Shown piece by piece: positions 17,958 through 26,498 of a stretch of 64,000 nt of DNA (position 1 is its first letter; each line of letters starts with the position of its first letter). The notes under the pieces are model-generated. The model had not been told where the DNA came from. It saw nothing but the letters and a program-made list of their open reading frames with translations, and searched no databases. The position numbers were made by a program, and so were the translations under genes. The DNA comes from Candidatus Schekmanbacteria bacterium. Lineage in GTDB: Bacteria > CSSED10-310 > JACPHN01. The DNA lies in assembly GCA_016188575.1 (NCBI GenBank), contig JACPHN010000118.1:1-64000 (forward strand), written 5' to 3'.

Positions 17958-18737
17958 CTAGACCCCGCAGTACCCTCCGACCCACCGGGACAACAACGCG
18001 CGCAGCGCACCGAGCTCAATCGGCGTGTGCAGGTAGTCATCCATTCCCGCGACCAGACACCGGTCCCGATCAAAGGGATGGGTATGCGCTACGAGCGCGA
18101 TTATCGGCGTGTGACGAAACTCGCCTTCGCGTCCGCGGATTCGCGCAGTCGCTTCGTAGCCGTCAAGCTCCGGCATTTCGCAGTCCATCAGGATGGCGTC
18201 GAACGCCGCGCACGCCACCAGCTCAAGGGCCTGGCGCCCGTCGGCCGCGCCGGTGACCTCGCAGCCGAGCTTTCTGAGGGCGGACTCGACCAGAAAGCGG
18301 CCGGTGGGGTTGTCTTCGGCCACCAGAATTCTCGGTGCATACGGAAGCGACGAGGCCGAAGGTCGGACCCCGGCTCCCCCCTCTGCTGCAACGGGCGTCT
18401 GGATCGCTTGGGTCCCCGCACCGGCCGAGGTCGCCGCGGGGATCTCGCCCAACAGCGCGAGCAGGTGCTCGGACGCAGCGGCGAGCATCGTGAGGCGTTC
18501 GCGGGCGAGATGAACCGATGGCGTCTGGAGCAGGCGCTGCGTGATGTCCAGAACGGCGGTCGCCGGCGCGCGCAGCGCCGCCACCGCGCTGCTGAGATCC
18601 GCCACTTGCTGCTCGAGCTGCACGTTGCACGCGCGAAGCTCGTCCAGCTCCCGCTCCGGTCTTCCCGCGGCGATCCCATGTTCCGACACGGCACAACTCC
18701 AGACGCCCGCGGCACTCGCGCGAGGGCAGTGACTCAC
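17958..18737 (-). CDS. Receiver-domain protein with degenerate HisKA helix
   Basis: This 259-residue protein has a coiled coil (about residues 30-50), a HisKA-like helical pair (about 52-100) and a C-terminal receiver domain. The receiver is intact: acidic pocket VAEDN, phospho-acceptor Asp in AILMDCEMPELDGYEA, and a conserved lysine position replaced near DDYLHTPI (usually K-P). In the HisKA part the normal SHEIRTP reads VAALRAP, so the phospho-accepting histidine is alanine. There is no HATPase domain. I infer a hybrid kinase that has lost its kinase core, or a receiver that uses the helix only to dimerise. Confidence 0.72.
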   Translation of the reverse strand: MSHCPRASAAGVWSCAVSEHGIAAGRPERELDELRACNVQLEQQVADLSSAVAALRAPATAVLDITQRLLQTPSVHLARERLTMLAAASEHLLALLGEIPAATSAGAGTQAIQTPVAAEGGAGVRPSASSLPYAPRILVAEDNPTGRFLVESALRKLGCEVTGAADGRQALELVACAAFDAILMDCEMPELDGYEATARIRGREGEFRHTPIIALVAHTHPFDRDRCLVAGMDDYLHTPIELGALRALLSRWVGGYCGV

Positions 18738-19027
18738 CGGTCAGCATCTCGGCGCCAAGTGAGCAGGCACACCTGCCCCTTCGCGCCGGCGCCAGAAACA
18801 TCGCGCCGGGTAATTGTCTAGCGCTAATACCCGCTCGACACAAGGCCAGGCGCCCTCTCTGAATCCACCGCCTGCTCGCCGACAACCTGCGCGGGTAGCC
18901 CATCGCGAAGACCTCCCACCTCACCTCCCCCCGCAATCGGGGGCAGGGGGTGAACAGATACGTCTCCTCGACGTCGGACAGGGGGGCGATTCGGGCGGTC
19001 CACCCGTCCCGCGCGGCGCGGGCGCGC
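18738..19027. other. Intergenic region with hairpin repeat
   Basis: This 290-base region separates the receiver gene start from the outer-membrane gene end. The only clear structure is the hairpin repeat at 18859-18952. No gene is supported. Confidence 0.6.
18859..18952 (+). repeat. Hairpin repeat, copy 3
   Basis: It reads CTGAATCCACCGCCTGCTCG, then a CTGCGCGGG block, CATCGCGAAGACC and a stem CTCCCCCCGCAATCGGGGGC. Block order matches copies 1, 2 and 6. Orientation is opposite to copy 2. Confidence 0.8.
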
Positions 19028-20503
19028 TCAGTACGAGTACCTCATGCCAACGTGGACATTGGTGTTGTTTTCGAGCTGTCCGAAAAAAGTGTGGTCGTGA
19101 GCGCCGGCGAAGACGTTGGCGCCGCCGGTCACTTGCACGTGATCCGTGATACGGTAGCTCGCTTCGGGACGCACGTAGCCGTCATCGTCGCTTGGCGAAT
19201 AGAACCCGAAGAGTGTCAAACGGAGGTTTTGACCGCGCAACAGCGCGGTCACACGCGTGGTCAGCACGTGCCGATCCGCGTCCATGCCCGGTTGACCCGG
19301 CGGCAAGGTCTCGCGGTACTGGTCGTGATTGCGCATGTGCTCCAGGTAGTACTGTACGCCGAGGGTGACGTTGCGGACGAGCTCCTGCTCGTACCCGCAC
19401 AGCACGCGTAGCTCGCCGTTGCGGACCGCAAAATCCGTGCCTGCGACATCGTCAGGCGAGGCGAAGTAGCCCAGCTCGGCGCTGGCGATCCCCCGTCCCA
19501 GCACGCCGCGCGCGCTCGCCCCATAAACCCGCAGCCGCGGATGCGTCGCATGCCCGGAGCCGGGGTCAAAACCCGCGGGGCTCTTCCAGTACCCGAGGTA
19601 GCCGTAGAGCGCCAGCTCATAGCCGGCCACGGTGCGATACAGGCGAGCAGCCGTCTCGGAGTCGCGGAACCAGCGATCGGGGACATCGGCCACAATGATG
19701 GCGTCCCGACCCGCCAGCCGCGCAAGCGCCGCGTCGTAGTAGGAGAGTCGCCTCCCGGTGATGCCGCGATCGGCATCGAACCGTGGGGTGTAGATCACGT
19801 CGAGATTCGCGGCGGGAGTAAATAGCGACAGCTTGGCCGCATCGGATGGCGCCTTGAGATATTCCACGTCGCGGCCGAGCAGGAAGGCGCGCCAGTCCTT
19901 GGGGAAAAGGTCGTTGACGAAAAGCAGGTCTCCGGTACCCCACGTCAGGATCTGCCGGCCCAGCTTCGCGTCGACCGGGCCCGCCGGTCGGGCAGCGACA
20001 AAGGCCTCGCGCAAGTCGAGCCAGCCGCTGCCTGCCTCGAGGTCCAGGTCGAGAGAATCTTCGAGGTGGTCATACAGCAGGTCCGCGGCCGCGCGCACCG
20101 TGACGGCAGACCCGCTCTTCTCGATAACACCGCGCGCCCGCGCCTCGGCAAGCGAAAGCCGCTTCTCGTACGGGTCGTCGTGGACGCGTGCTCCCATGCG
20201 AACCTCCAGGAAACCGGACAGGGCGACAGGCCATGCTGCCGCTTCTGCCGGCGCCTCCTCTGCCGTGTCTTCCGCGGCCCGCTCAGCGGTTCCGTCGAGG
20301 CCCGTGGGCAGGACGGGCTCGTCGCCGTCGCCAAGGCCAGCGGGCAACGCCGGCTCGTCCTGGTCAAGCAAACCCGGCGGCAACGGGGGCGCATCGCCTG
20401 CGCCGAAACCCGCCCGCGCCGCCGCCGACACCTCCCCGTACCCCACGAGCGACGTGGCCAGCAGCAGCAGCCACGCCGCGTGACCGAACGCCCGTAGGGT
20501 CAT
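19028..20503 (-). CDS. Outer-membrane beta-barrel protein (DUF1302-like)
   Basis: This 491-residue protein has a signal peptide, then three tandem short repeats of the type LPPGLLDQDEP / LPAGLGDGDEP / LPTGLDG, an acidic Ala/Glu linker, and a barrel-like C-terminus of alternating hydrophobic strands ending in aromatic MRYSY. The final aromatic residue and strand periodicity are typical of outer-membrane porins. It resembles DUF1302/alginate-export-like proteins that accompany RND exporters. It overlaps the LolA-like gene by four bases (ATGA) and is the last gene of the operon. Its likely role is the outer-membrane exit or receptor of the export system. Confidence 0.72.
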   Translation of the reverse strand: MTLRAFGHAAWLLLLATSLVGYGEVSAAARAGFGAGDAPPLPPGLLDQDEPALPAGLGDGDEPVLPTGLDGTAERAAEDTAEEAPAEAAAWPVALSGFLEVRMGARVHDDPYEKRLSLAEARARGVIEKSGSAVTVRAAADLLYDHLEDSLDLDLEAGSGWLDLREAFVAARPAGPVDAKLGRQILTWGTGDLLFVNDLFPKDWRAFLLGRDVEYLKAPSDAAKLSLFTPAANLDVIYTPRFDADRGITGRRLSYYDAALARLAGRDAIIVADVPDRWFRDSETAARLYRTVAGYELALYGYLGYWKSPAGFDPGSGHATHPRLRVYGASARGVLGRGIASAELGYFASPDDVAGTDFAVRNGELRVLCGYEQELVRNVTLGVQYYLEHMRNHDQYRETLPPGQPGMDADRHVLTTRVTALLRGQNLRLTLFGFYSPSDDDGYVRPEASYRITDHVQVTGGANVFAGAHDHTFFGQLENNTNVHVGMRYSY

Positions 20504-21321
20504 CTCAGCAGCTCCGCGGGGGGATTGCGCAGGTAGCGCTCAGTGAAAACATCTTCGCCAAGTCCGATGTCATACGCGACCTTGGCGTAGCGCAGCAAGG
20601 TCGACACCCCTGTTCGCAAGTCCTTCATGCGCGCCTGGGTCACGGTTTGATAACCCTGCACCCCTTCTACTTTCAGTGCTTCATATTGTCTGTATGCTTC
20701 TCCTCCACTGTCATAATACTCTGCCTTGACTGGCAGGAAAGAGCTTTTGTGCACCCACATCCGAAAGAAGGCGAATTCCACGCTGTGCGCGTCCTTTGGC
20801 GTGTTCTTCAATACGTAGTAGGTGTCTGTCGTCTTCTCGAGCTCGTGCGTATCAGCCGCGAGGTCACGACCGGAGACGTCCTCGTAAAAGAAGCTCGACC
20901 CCATGAAGCTAGTGCGCTTGTCACTCGCCGCGATCCGCTTGACCAGATCGAGGGCCGGCAGGAAGAGCCAGCGATCGTCTTCTCCACCGGGCTTTTTCCA
21001 GACCAGGAATGCCGTCTTGTTGACGTCGGCGGGGCGCGTGAAATAGACGTAGTAACTCTGCGGGCCACCGCTTGCGCCCGTGTTACGCCGGAGTATTGTA
21101 AACTGCCGCGACTGCTCGCGACCCTGAGCATCTGCAATCGTCATCGCCACCTGAGCGCGACCGTCTTTTCCCTGGTAGTATGCCATCTCGTTCGTCTTGG
21201 CGACGATCTCCTCAACGCTCAACTCCTGACCGGCGACCGTAGTTCCTGCGCCGCCAACAAGAATCGCGAGCATCGCCGCATGCGAAAACAAGAGAGACAA
21301 AGCTGCGACTGACGGTTTCAC
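20500..21321 (-). CDS. LolA-like outer-membrane lipoprotein-sorting family protein
   Basis: This 273-residue periplasmic protein has a signal peptide ending near VAGQ and a LolA/DUF4292-like fold: repeated beta strands, NKTAFLVWKKPGGEDDRWLF, LDLVKRI, and MGSSFFYEDVSGRD. Such proteins accompany MMPL/RND exporters and may chaperone a lipid between membranes. GTG at 21321 was chosen because GAGGG lies six bases upstream; the longer reading would begin inside the RND gene. It lies 16 bases after that gene and overlaps the barrel gene. Confidence 0.85.
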   Translation of the reverse strand: MKPSVAALSLLFSHAAMLAILVGGAGTTVAGQELSVEEIVAKTNEMAYYQGKDGRAQVAMTIADAQGREQSRQFTILRRNTGASGGPQSYYVYFTRPADVNKTAFLVWKKPGGEDDRWLFLPALDLVKRIAASDKRTSFMGSSFFYEDVSGRDLAADTHELEKTTDTYYVLKNTPKDAHSVEFAFFRMWVHKSSFLPVKAEYYDSGGEAYRQYEALKVEGVQGYQTVTQARMKDLRTGVSTLLRYAKVAYDIGLGEDVFTERYLRNPPAELLR

Positions 21322-21337
21322 AAGATCCCTCGACTTT

Positions 21338-24214
21338 CTACGTAGTGGGTAACACATTCCGGCTCGCACCGCGGCCGCTGATCACCACAACGAACAAGGT
21401 GATTGCTGGCAGCCCGATGGCACACATGATGGTGAGCTCCCGGACATCGAGACCCAGGAAGTGCGCACCGTTCAGGGCGATCACCCCGAGCACCGTGCCC
21501 GCCACCAGGAGTGCCGAAACCACGCGCGCCGCAAGGCCGCGAACCGCGCCGACCGGAAACAGCCAGGGCTCGAGCACCCCAATGAGCGCGGGCAGGAGCA
21601 GCAGCGTGGCGGCGCCGGCAGTAGCCAGAATCGCGGCGATGAACATGCCGACCGTCTGGTAGGGAACGAGCGGCGCGAGCAGCAGCGGCAGGAACCCGAC
21701 ACCGATCACGATGACGTTGCGCGCGATCGCCCGCGAAGGCTCGCCAAAGAGCGCGGCGGACACTTGCGGCCAGCTCCCATAGCGGCCATGCAGCTCACGG
21801 GTTCGCGCCAGGAAGTGAATCGCGTAATCGATAGCGAGCCCCAGGCTCAGCGAGGATAGCACCGCAATCGGCATGTCATACTCCTTGCCCAGCAGGCCGA
21901 TCGCGCCGTAGATCGTCGCGATCGATACCGAAAGCGGAACCATCGAAAGGATCCCCCAGAGCACTGAGCGGAACAGGCCCATCATCATCAACAGCACCAC
22001 GAGCGCGCTGCCGGCCAGCGACGAGAGCATGCCGTGAACCATGCGCTGCTGCCAGACGACGTTGATGTAGGTCAGTCCAAACCAGTGGTGCAGCAGCGGA
22101 ACCGGAGCGGGATGGCTCGCGATCCAGCGGTCGAGCGTCTCCACCACGCGAACCATGTCCTCGTTGTCACCGCTCTTGAGCTGCACCCAAACGCTGGCAG
22201 TACCATAGTCGGGCGTGACGAAGTGCCACAGGTCTTGCGCGCGATGACTGTTCTGGTAGGTGATCAGCGACTGCGCCACCGCGGCCGCCGAGTCGGGCAC
22301 ACGGAAGTCCTCGTCGCGCCCTTGCCGTAGCTCCCGATGCACGGTCTTGACGAGATCGACGAGCGAGCTGGTCTTGCCAACCACGGGTGAGAGCGCGAGC
22401 TGCTGCTGCAGCTCATCGATGTAGCGCAGCACCTCAGGTTGCTTCATCAGCTCGCTGCGCTCCCGCTCCTGATCGATCATCGCCAGGAGCTTCCCCCAGC
22501 CGACGCCTTCGCCGCCCGCCGCCGCGAACGATCGATCGTCCGCCCACGTTGCAAGCTGCGCAAGGACCGCCGCGTCACCGGCCCCGGCGCCTGCCGACCC
22601 AGCGCCGCCACGGATGCGAGCCGCCTCCTGGACGGCCTGCTCGAACACTCCGAGAACCGCGGGATCCTGGCCGGATAGCTCGCGCTGGCGAGCGCGGAGC
22701 CGCTGCTCCAGGCCTCCCGCGGGGGTCGCCGGTTCCAGCGCCAAGTATGCCATGTACGTGCCGCCGAGGTGCTCATTCAACACGTCGGCAGCGCGGCGAA
22801 TGGGGTGCGACGGCGTAAACCACTTCACGGGATTGTCGTTGATATGGATCTTTGAAATCCCGTATGCGGAGAGCACCCCGACGCCCAGAGTCAACGCCAG
22901 TATGGGCTTCGCGTGCGGCCCGACGAATCGACCCATGGCCGCCAGCAGACGTTCCATGAGCCCACCGCCAGCGATGTTGCCTGCCGCTCGTCGCGATCGC
23001 GCGCTCATCCCAAAGGTCGCGAGTTTCTTTTCGCGCAAGAACATGACGTATGCTGGAATGAACGTGATCGTCCAGATCCATGCCAGCATCACCCCAAGCG
23101 CCACGAACGCGCCGAAAACCTGGACCGGCGGTATGGGCGTCAGGGCCAACGAGGCAAAGCCGGCTGCAGTAGTGAGCGAAGTGAACAGCATCGCCGTCCC
23201 CAGGCCGTTCATGACCTTCAGAATCGTCGCGCGCCGGTCGCGCGTTTCCTGGTACCGATCGAAAAACTCGCTCAGGATATGCACGGAATCGAGCACCGCG
23301 ATCGGCATGATGAAAATGGGGATCATGGAGCTCATGATGTGCACGGTGTTGCCGGCAACGACCAGCAGTGACATCGTGGCGATGACGGTCACCATGGCCA
23401 GGATCATCGGGGAGAGCACCAGCGCGAGCTTGCGGAAGAACGCCAGCATCAGCACGAAGATGATGATCATGGCCAACGGCGCCGAAATCGCCATCTGTAT
23501 GAACATTTCGACGCCAAACGTGTCCTCGGCGACCGGCAGCCCGGTGATGAAGAACTGGTCATCACCCCCAAGCTCGGCGATTTTTGCGCGCAACGCCTCG
23601 GCAACCTGGTAGCTGACATCTTTGGAGGTCAATGGCACATAGAGCGCCAGCACCTTGCCATCATCGGAAAAGAGCGTTCCGCGGAGGAAGGGAACGCGCT
23701 CCGCACGCTGCCGAACGGCGGCCGCTTGCGCGTCGTCGGCTGGTGGGGCGGCCATCAGCCAGGAAAAGCTGACGGTCCCTTCCCCGGCCTGTTCGATGTG
23801 ATCGACGGTCGATGGCGCGAGCAGGTCGGCGGCCACGACCCCGTGCTGCCCGCCGTTGGCCCCGCTCAAGGCAGCACCATGCAGGGTCTTGGCAAACTCG
23901 GCAAGCTCGTAGGCCCGCCCGAGCGTCCCGGCGTTGAACACGCCCTGGGGGTGCACGTCGTTGAGGACCCCGACGACGAGCATGTCGTGCAGGGAGAGCG
24001 CGTTTTTCATGCGATCGTGAAGGACACGGGCGGCCTCATCAGCCGGCAACATGTTCTCCGGATCGGTGTCCACGGTGACCCCATGAAGATACGGGAAGCG
24101 CTCCGGCCAGACGCTGGGGAGCACCGCAAGCAGTGCCAGAAGGGCAGTCGAGACCACCATGACGGCGGTTACGAGTCGCGGGTGGTCAACCGAAAAGAGG
24201 ATGACGCGCTTCAT
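21338..24214 (-). CDS. RND superfamily exporter, MMPL type
   Basis: This 958-residue membrane protein has the usual layout: helix 1, a large periplasmic loop, five helices (around 240-400), a second helix at about 435, a second periplasmic loop, and five final helices. Visible helices include MIIIFVLMLAFF and VLLMMMGLFRSVLWGILSMV. Conserved SSD-like motifs such as DSVHILSEFFDRY and SLGLAIDYAIHFLARTRE mark the proton-relay helices of MMPL exporters. These move lipids, sterols or hydrophobic compounds across the inner membrane. It starts three bases after the DUF2892 stop, so expression is coupled. Confidence 0.93.
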   Translation of the reverse strand: MKRVILFSVDHPRLVTAVMVVSTALLALLAVLPSVWPERFPYLHGVTVDTDPENMLPADEAARVLHDRMKNALSLHDMLVVGVLNDVHPQGVFNAGTLGRAYELAEFAKTLHGAALSGANGGQHGVVAADLLAPSTVDHIEQAGEGTVSFSWLMAAPPADDAQAAAVRQRAERVPFLRGTLFSDDGKVLALYVPLTSKDVSYQVAEALRAKIAELGGDDQFFITGLPVAEDTFGVEMFIQMAISAPLAMIIIFVLMLAFFRKLALVLSPMILAMVTVIATMSLLVVAGNTVHIMSSMIPIFIMPIAVLDSVHILSEFFDRYQETRDRRATILKVMNGLGTAMLFTSLTTAAGFASLALTPIPPVQVFGAFVALGVMLAWIWTITFIPAYVMFLREKKLATFGMSARSRRAAGNIAGGGLMERLLAAMGRFVGPHAKPILALTLGVGVLSAYGISKIHINDNPVKWFTPSHPIRRAADVLNEHLGGTYMAYLALEPATPAGGLEQRLRARQRELSGQDPAVLGVFEQAVQEAARIRGGAGSAGAGAGDAAVLAQLATWADDRSFAAAGGEGVGWGKLLAMIDQERERSELMKQPEVLRYIDELQQQLALSPVVGKTSSLVDLVKTVHRELRQGRDEDFRVPDSAAAVAQSLITYQNSHRAQDLWHFVTPDYGTASVWVQLKSGDNEDMVRVVETLDRWIASHPAPVPLLHHWFGLTYINVVWQQRMVHGMLSSLAGSALVVLLMMMGLFRSVLWGILSMVPLSVSIATIYGAIGLLGKEYDMPIAVLSSLSLGLAIDYAIHFLARTRELHGRYGSWPQVSAALFGEPSRAIARNVIVIGVGFLPLLLAPLVPYQTVGMFIAAILATAGAATLLLLPALIGVLEPWLFPVGAVRGLAARVVSALLVAGTVLGVIALNGAHFLGLDVRELTIMCAIGLPAITLFVVVISGRGASRNVLPTT

Positions 24215-24217
24215 GGA

Positions 24218-24463
24218 TCAGCGCTCCGCGGCGGAGGCGGTCGGTCCCCGCAAGCCGCCACATGCCGTCGCGGCGCTGTCGCTCAGCCCGGCATAGCGCA
24301 ACAGCATCATCATGGGACACCAGTCGGTGAAGGCGGACTGCAGCAGGTTCAGCCCCACGAATCCGGTAAACAGCAGCCAGTAGGGCGTGTGAAAAACGGC
24401 CAGAGCGACCGAAAGCAGGACGAAGAAACCGGCGATACCTCGCAGAGCGCGTTCGATACTCAT
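24218..24463 (-). CDS. DUF2892 membrane protein (YgaP transmembrane module)
   Basis: This 81-residue protein consists of two transmembrane helices around LLSVALAVFHTPYWLLFTG, followed by a cysteine loop FTDWCPMMMLLRY. The FxDWCP motif is typical of DUF2892 (YgaP_TM). In E. coli YgaP this module is fused to a rhodanese domain. Here the rhodanese is in the upstream ArsR gene, so the two parts are split differently. It begins 120 bases after that gene's stop and precedes the RND gene by three bases. Confidence 0.9.
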   Translation of the reverse strand: MSIERALRGIAGFFVLLSVALAVFHTPYWLLFTGFVGLNLLQSAFTDWCPMMMLLRYAGLSDSAATACGGLRGPTASAAER

Positions 24464-24583
24464 CGATGTTCTCCAAGCGGGAAGTGAAGGTTGAATCTCA
24501 CGACACGGCGTCGCGAAATCGGTGCCGGCGGGGGCACGGCGGGAGCGGTGAAGCGTGGCGAAGAGTGGCAGGGGGCACGCTGA

Positions 24584-25261
24584 TCATTCGGATCCTCCGA
24601 CGGCTACGGACAAGCCGCGGGAGCGCCAATCGTGGATCGAGCTGTCGCAGCGGCGCGCGCGGAATCCTCTGGCGCGCAGCGCTTCGACGGCCTGCACCGC
24701 CATGACACAGTACGGCCCACGGCAGTAGGCGACGATCTCGCGGTCCTTTGGCAGCTCGGCCAGACGTCGGTCAAGCTCGGCCAGGGGAACGGAAAGCGCT
24801 CCGGGTATATGTCCGGCGGCAAACTCGGCAGTGGGGCGCACATCGATGACACTCACTTCGCCGCGGTGCGCGCGGGTGCAAAGCGTGTCCAGGTCAACGG
24901 GCTCCATGTCGGATCGATCCGCAAAGAAGTCGCGAACGATGGCGTCGAGCTCGGTAAGACGACGTTCCGCGAGCCGGCGGAGCAGTCCGAGCAGGTCGAC
25001 GACCAGCGGGTCGGCGAGGCTGTACGTGACGTGGAGTCCGGCCTTTTCGGTCTGGAGCAGGCGCGCCGCCCGGAGAATCTGCAGGTGCTGGGAGGCGTTG
25101 GCCACGGAGAGGCCGATTTCGGCGGCCAGCGTCTCCACAGTGCGGGGTCCTTGTGAGAGGACTTCGAGGAGGCGAAGGCGCTGAGGGCTGGCGACGGCTT
25201 TGCCGAGTCTGGCGATCTGGTCGAAGACGGCGATGCTGAACTGGCGTGGGGAGGCGGACAT
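24584..25261 (-). CDS. ArsR-family regulator fused to rhodanese domain
   Basis: This 225-residue protein has an ArsR winged helix (residues about 1-110, with EIGLSVANASQHLQIL as the recognition helix) and a C-terminal rhodanese domain (about 125-215). The rhodanese active site reads YCRGPYC with the catalytic cysteine. The winged-helix part has no cysteine, so any thiol or sulfur sensing must come from the rhodanese part. Such fusions are known as sulfur- or metal-responsive repressors. It heads an operon with DUF2892, RND, LolA-like and barrel genes. A palindrome lies 14 bases upstream, in the right place for autoregulation. Confidence 0.92.
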   Translation of the reverse strand: MSASPRQFSIAVFDQIARLGKAVASPQRLRLLEVLSQGPRTVETLAAEIGLSVANASQHLQILRAARLLQTEKAGLHVTYSLADPLVVDLLGLLRRLAERRLTELDAIVRDFFADRSDMEPVDLDTLCTRAHRGEVSVIDVRPTAEFAAGHIPGALSVPLAELDRRLAELPKDREIVAYCRGPYCVMAVQAVEALRARGFRARRCDSSIHDWRSRGLSVAVGGSE

Positions 25262-25275
25262 GGCGCGCGGGCTCC

Positions 25276-25301
25276 ATTATTCTATTGAATACTTGAATAA
25301 T
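25276..25301. promoter_or_regulatory. ArsR-type operator palindrome
   Basis: Seven-base perfect arms ATTATTC (25276-25282) and GAATAAT (25295-25301) flank a 12-base centre that contains another GAATAC. It is AT-rich in a GC-rich context and lies 14 bases before the start of the arsR-rhodanese gene. It also lies between the divergent arsR and epimerase genes, so it could control both. ArsR proteins bind such ATTC/GAAT palindromes. Confidence 0.75.
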
Positions 25302-25413
25302 ACACGCCATGCGCTTGCCCGTCAAGCCCCATTGCCGCCTCGGCGCCGGACGCCTACACTCAGTCTTGGTTGTCCCCCCTCACCCGCAGCGAACACCTCG
25401 GGAGCGCCCTACG

Positions 25414-26418
25414 ATGCGAGTACTGGTTACCGGAGCGACAGGCTTCATTGGCGGCAACGTGGTTCGGGCGGTATTGGCCGCCGGTCACCAGGTGCGCGCG
25501 ATGATGCGCGTCGGATCGCGGCACGCTGGCATCGCCGACTTGCTCGCGGCGCCACCGCCCGGTTTCGAAACCGTCCTGGCAGACCTCAAGCGGCCGGAAA
25601 CTTTGCCCGCCGCCGCAGCAGGGTGTGAGGCCATGGTGCACTGCGCTGGCTACTACCCCACGGTGAGCCTGCACTTCGCGGCCGAAGTGGAGCGCGCCGC
25701 ACGACAGATGTCGGCCGTCCTGAGCGCCGCGCGTCACGCCGGGGTGCGGCGCTTCGTCTACACCAGCTCGCTCTCGACCATCGCCCGGGCGGCGGCGGGG
25801 AGACTCGCCAGCGAGAGCGATCAGTACCGCGAGGGGGCGGTCTGGGATCCGTACTACGATGGGAAGCTGCGGATGGAAGAGCAGTGCCGGCGGGCGAGCG
25901 GCCCCGATTTTCAGACGGTGACGCTCTTGCCGACCCTCTGCGTCGGCCCCGGCGACGCCAACCGCACGACGTTCAAACCGTTCCAAGTCACGGCAGCGTT
26001 CCCGGTCGTCGGGTATTTTTCCGGGCGCGCGAACTTTGTCGACGTGCGCATCGTCGCGGCGGCTCACGCCGCAGCGCTCACCCGCGGCGCGCCGGGCGAG
26101 CGTTACGTGGTGAGCGGTGCCAACGTGACGTTCGCGGACTATCTGCGCCGCGTCGCCCGCGTGTTGGGAAAGCGCCGCCTGCTGATCCCGATTCCGGTCA
26201 GCGCCGCCTGGGTCGCGTCCTGGGTCAGCGAGCTTGCGGCTGTCTACGTCACCGGGCGCCCGCCGCTTCTACCCATCGAGAATGTGAACATGGCGCTGCA
26301 TGGACAGCACTTCGATGGCGACCGAGCGCGCCGAGAGCTAGGTATTGCCGCGACGGATCTCGACCGGGCGATCGCCGACGCGGCTGCCTGGTACCGCCAG
26401 GTCGGCTACCTGCGCTAA
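25414..26418 (+). CDS. NAD-dependent epimerase/dehydratase, HpnA-like
   Basis: This 334-residue short-chain dehydrogenase of the extended type begins with the nucleotide-binding motif VTGATGFIGGNVV (GxxGxxG). It contains the catalytic YDGKLRMEE pattern (YxxxK equivalent), TSSLSTIA, and LPTLCVGPGDANRT. This set matches HpnA-type (hopanoid-associated) sugar epimerases and dihydroflavonol-reductase-like enzymes. It probably modifies a nucleotide sugar or steroid-like substrate. It diverges from the arsR operon and shares its operator region. ATG at 25414 has GGGAG upstream; the longer frame starts inside that operator region. Confidence 0.85.
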   Translation: MRVLVTGATGFIGGNVVRAVLAAGHQVRAMMRVGSRHAGIADLLAAPPPGFETVLADLKRPETLPAAAAGCEAMVHCAGYYPTVSLHFAAEVERAARQMSAVLSAARHAGVRRFVYTSSLSTIARAAAGRLASESDQYREGAVWDPYYDGKLRMEEQCRRASGPDFQTVTLLPTLCVGPGDANRTTFKPFQVTAAFPVVGYFSGRANFVDVRIVAAAHAAALTRGAPGERYVVSGANVTFADYLRRVARVLGKRRLLIPIPVSAAWVASWVSELAAVYVTGRPPLLPIENVNMALHGQHFDGDRARRELGIAATDLDRAIADAAAWYRQVGYLR

Positions 26419-26498
26419 GGACCCGTAACGCAATACCTGTTGCATTCGGCCGGCTGCGAAGGCCGCGGTGCTTGACACCGTTATTTCGCTCCGGGTCC
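26419..26498 (+). repeat. 80-bp inverted-end repeat, copy A
   Basis: The element begins GGACCCGTAACGCAATA and ends TATTTCGCTCCGGGTCC. Its end sequences are imperfect inverted repeats of each other. The second copy, in opposite orientation, lies at 44394-44473, is also exactly 80 bases, and is about 63 of 80 positions identical by my alignment. This copy starts directly after the epimerase stop codon and ends on the last base of the YceI stop codon. It therefore fills the gap between two convergent genes. Likely roles are a MITE-like element or a bidirectional terminator. Confidence 0.85.
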
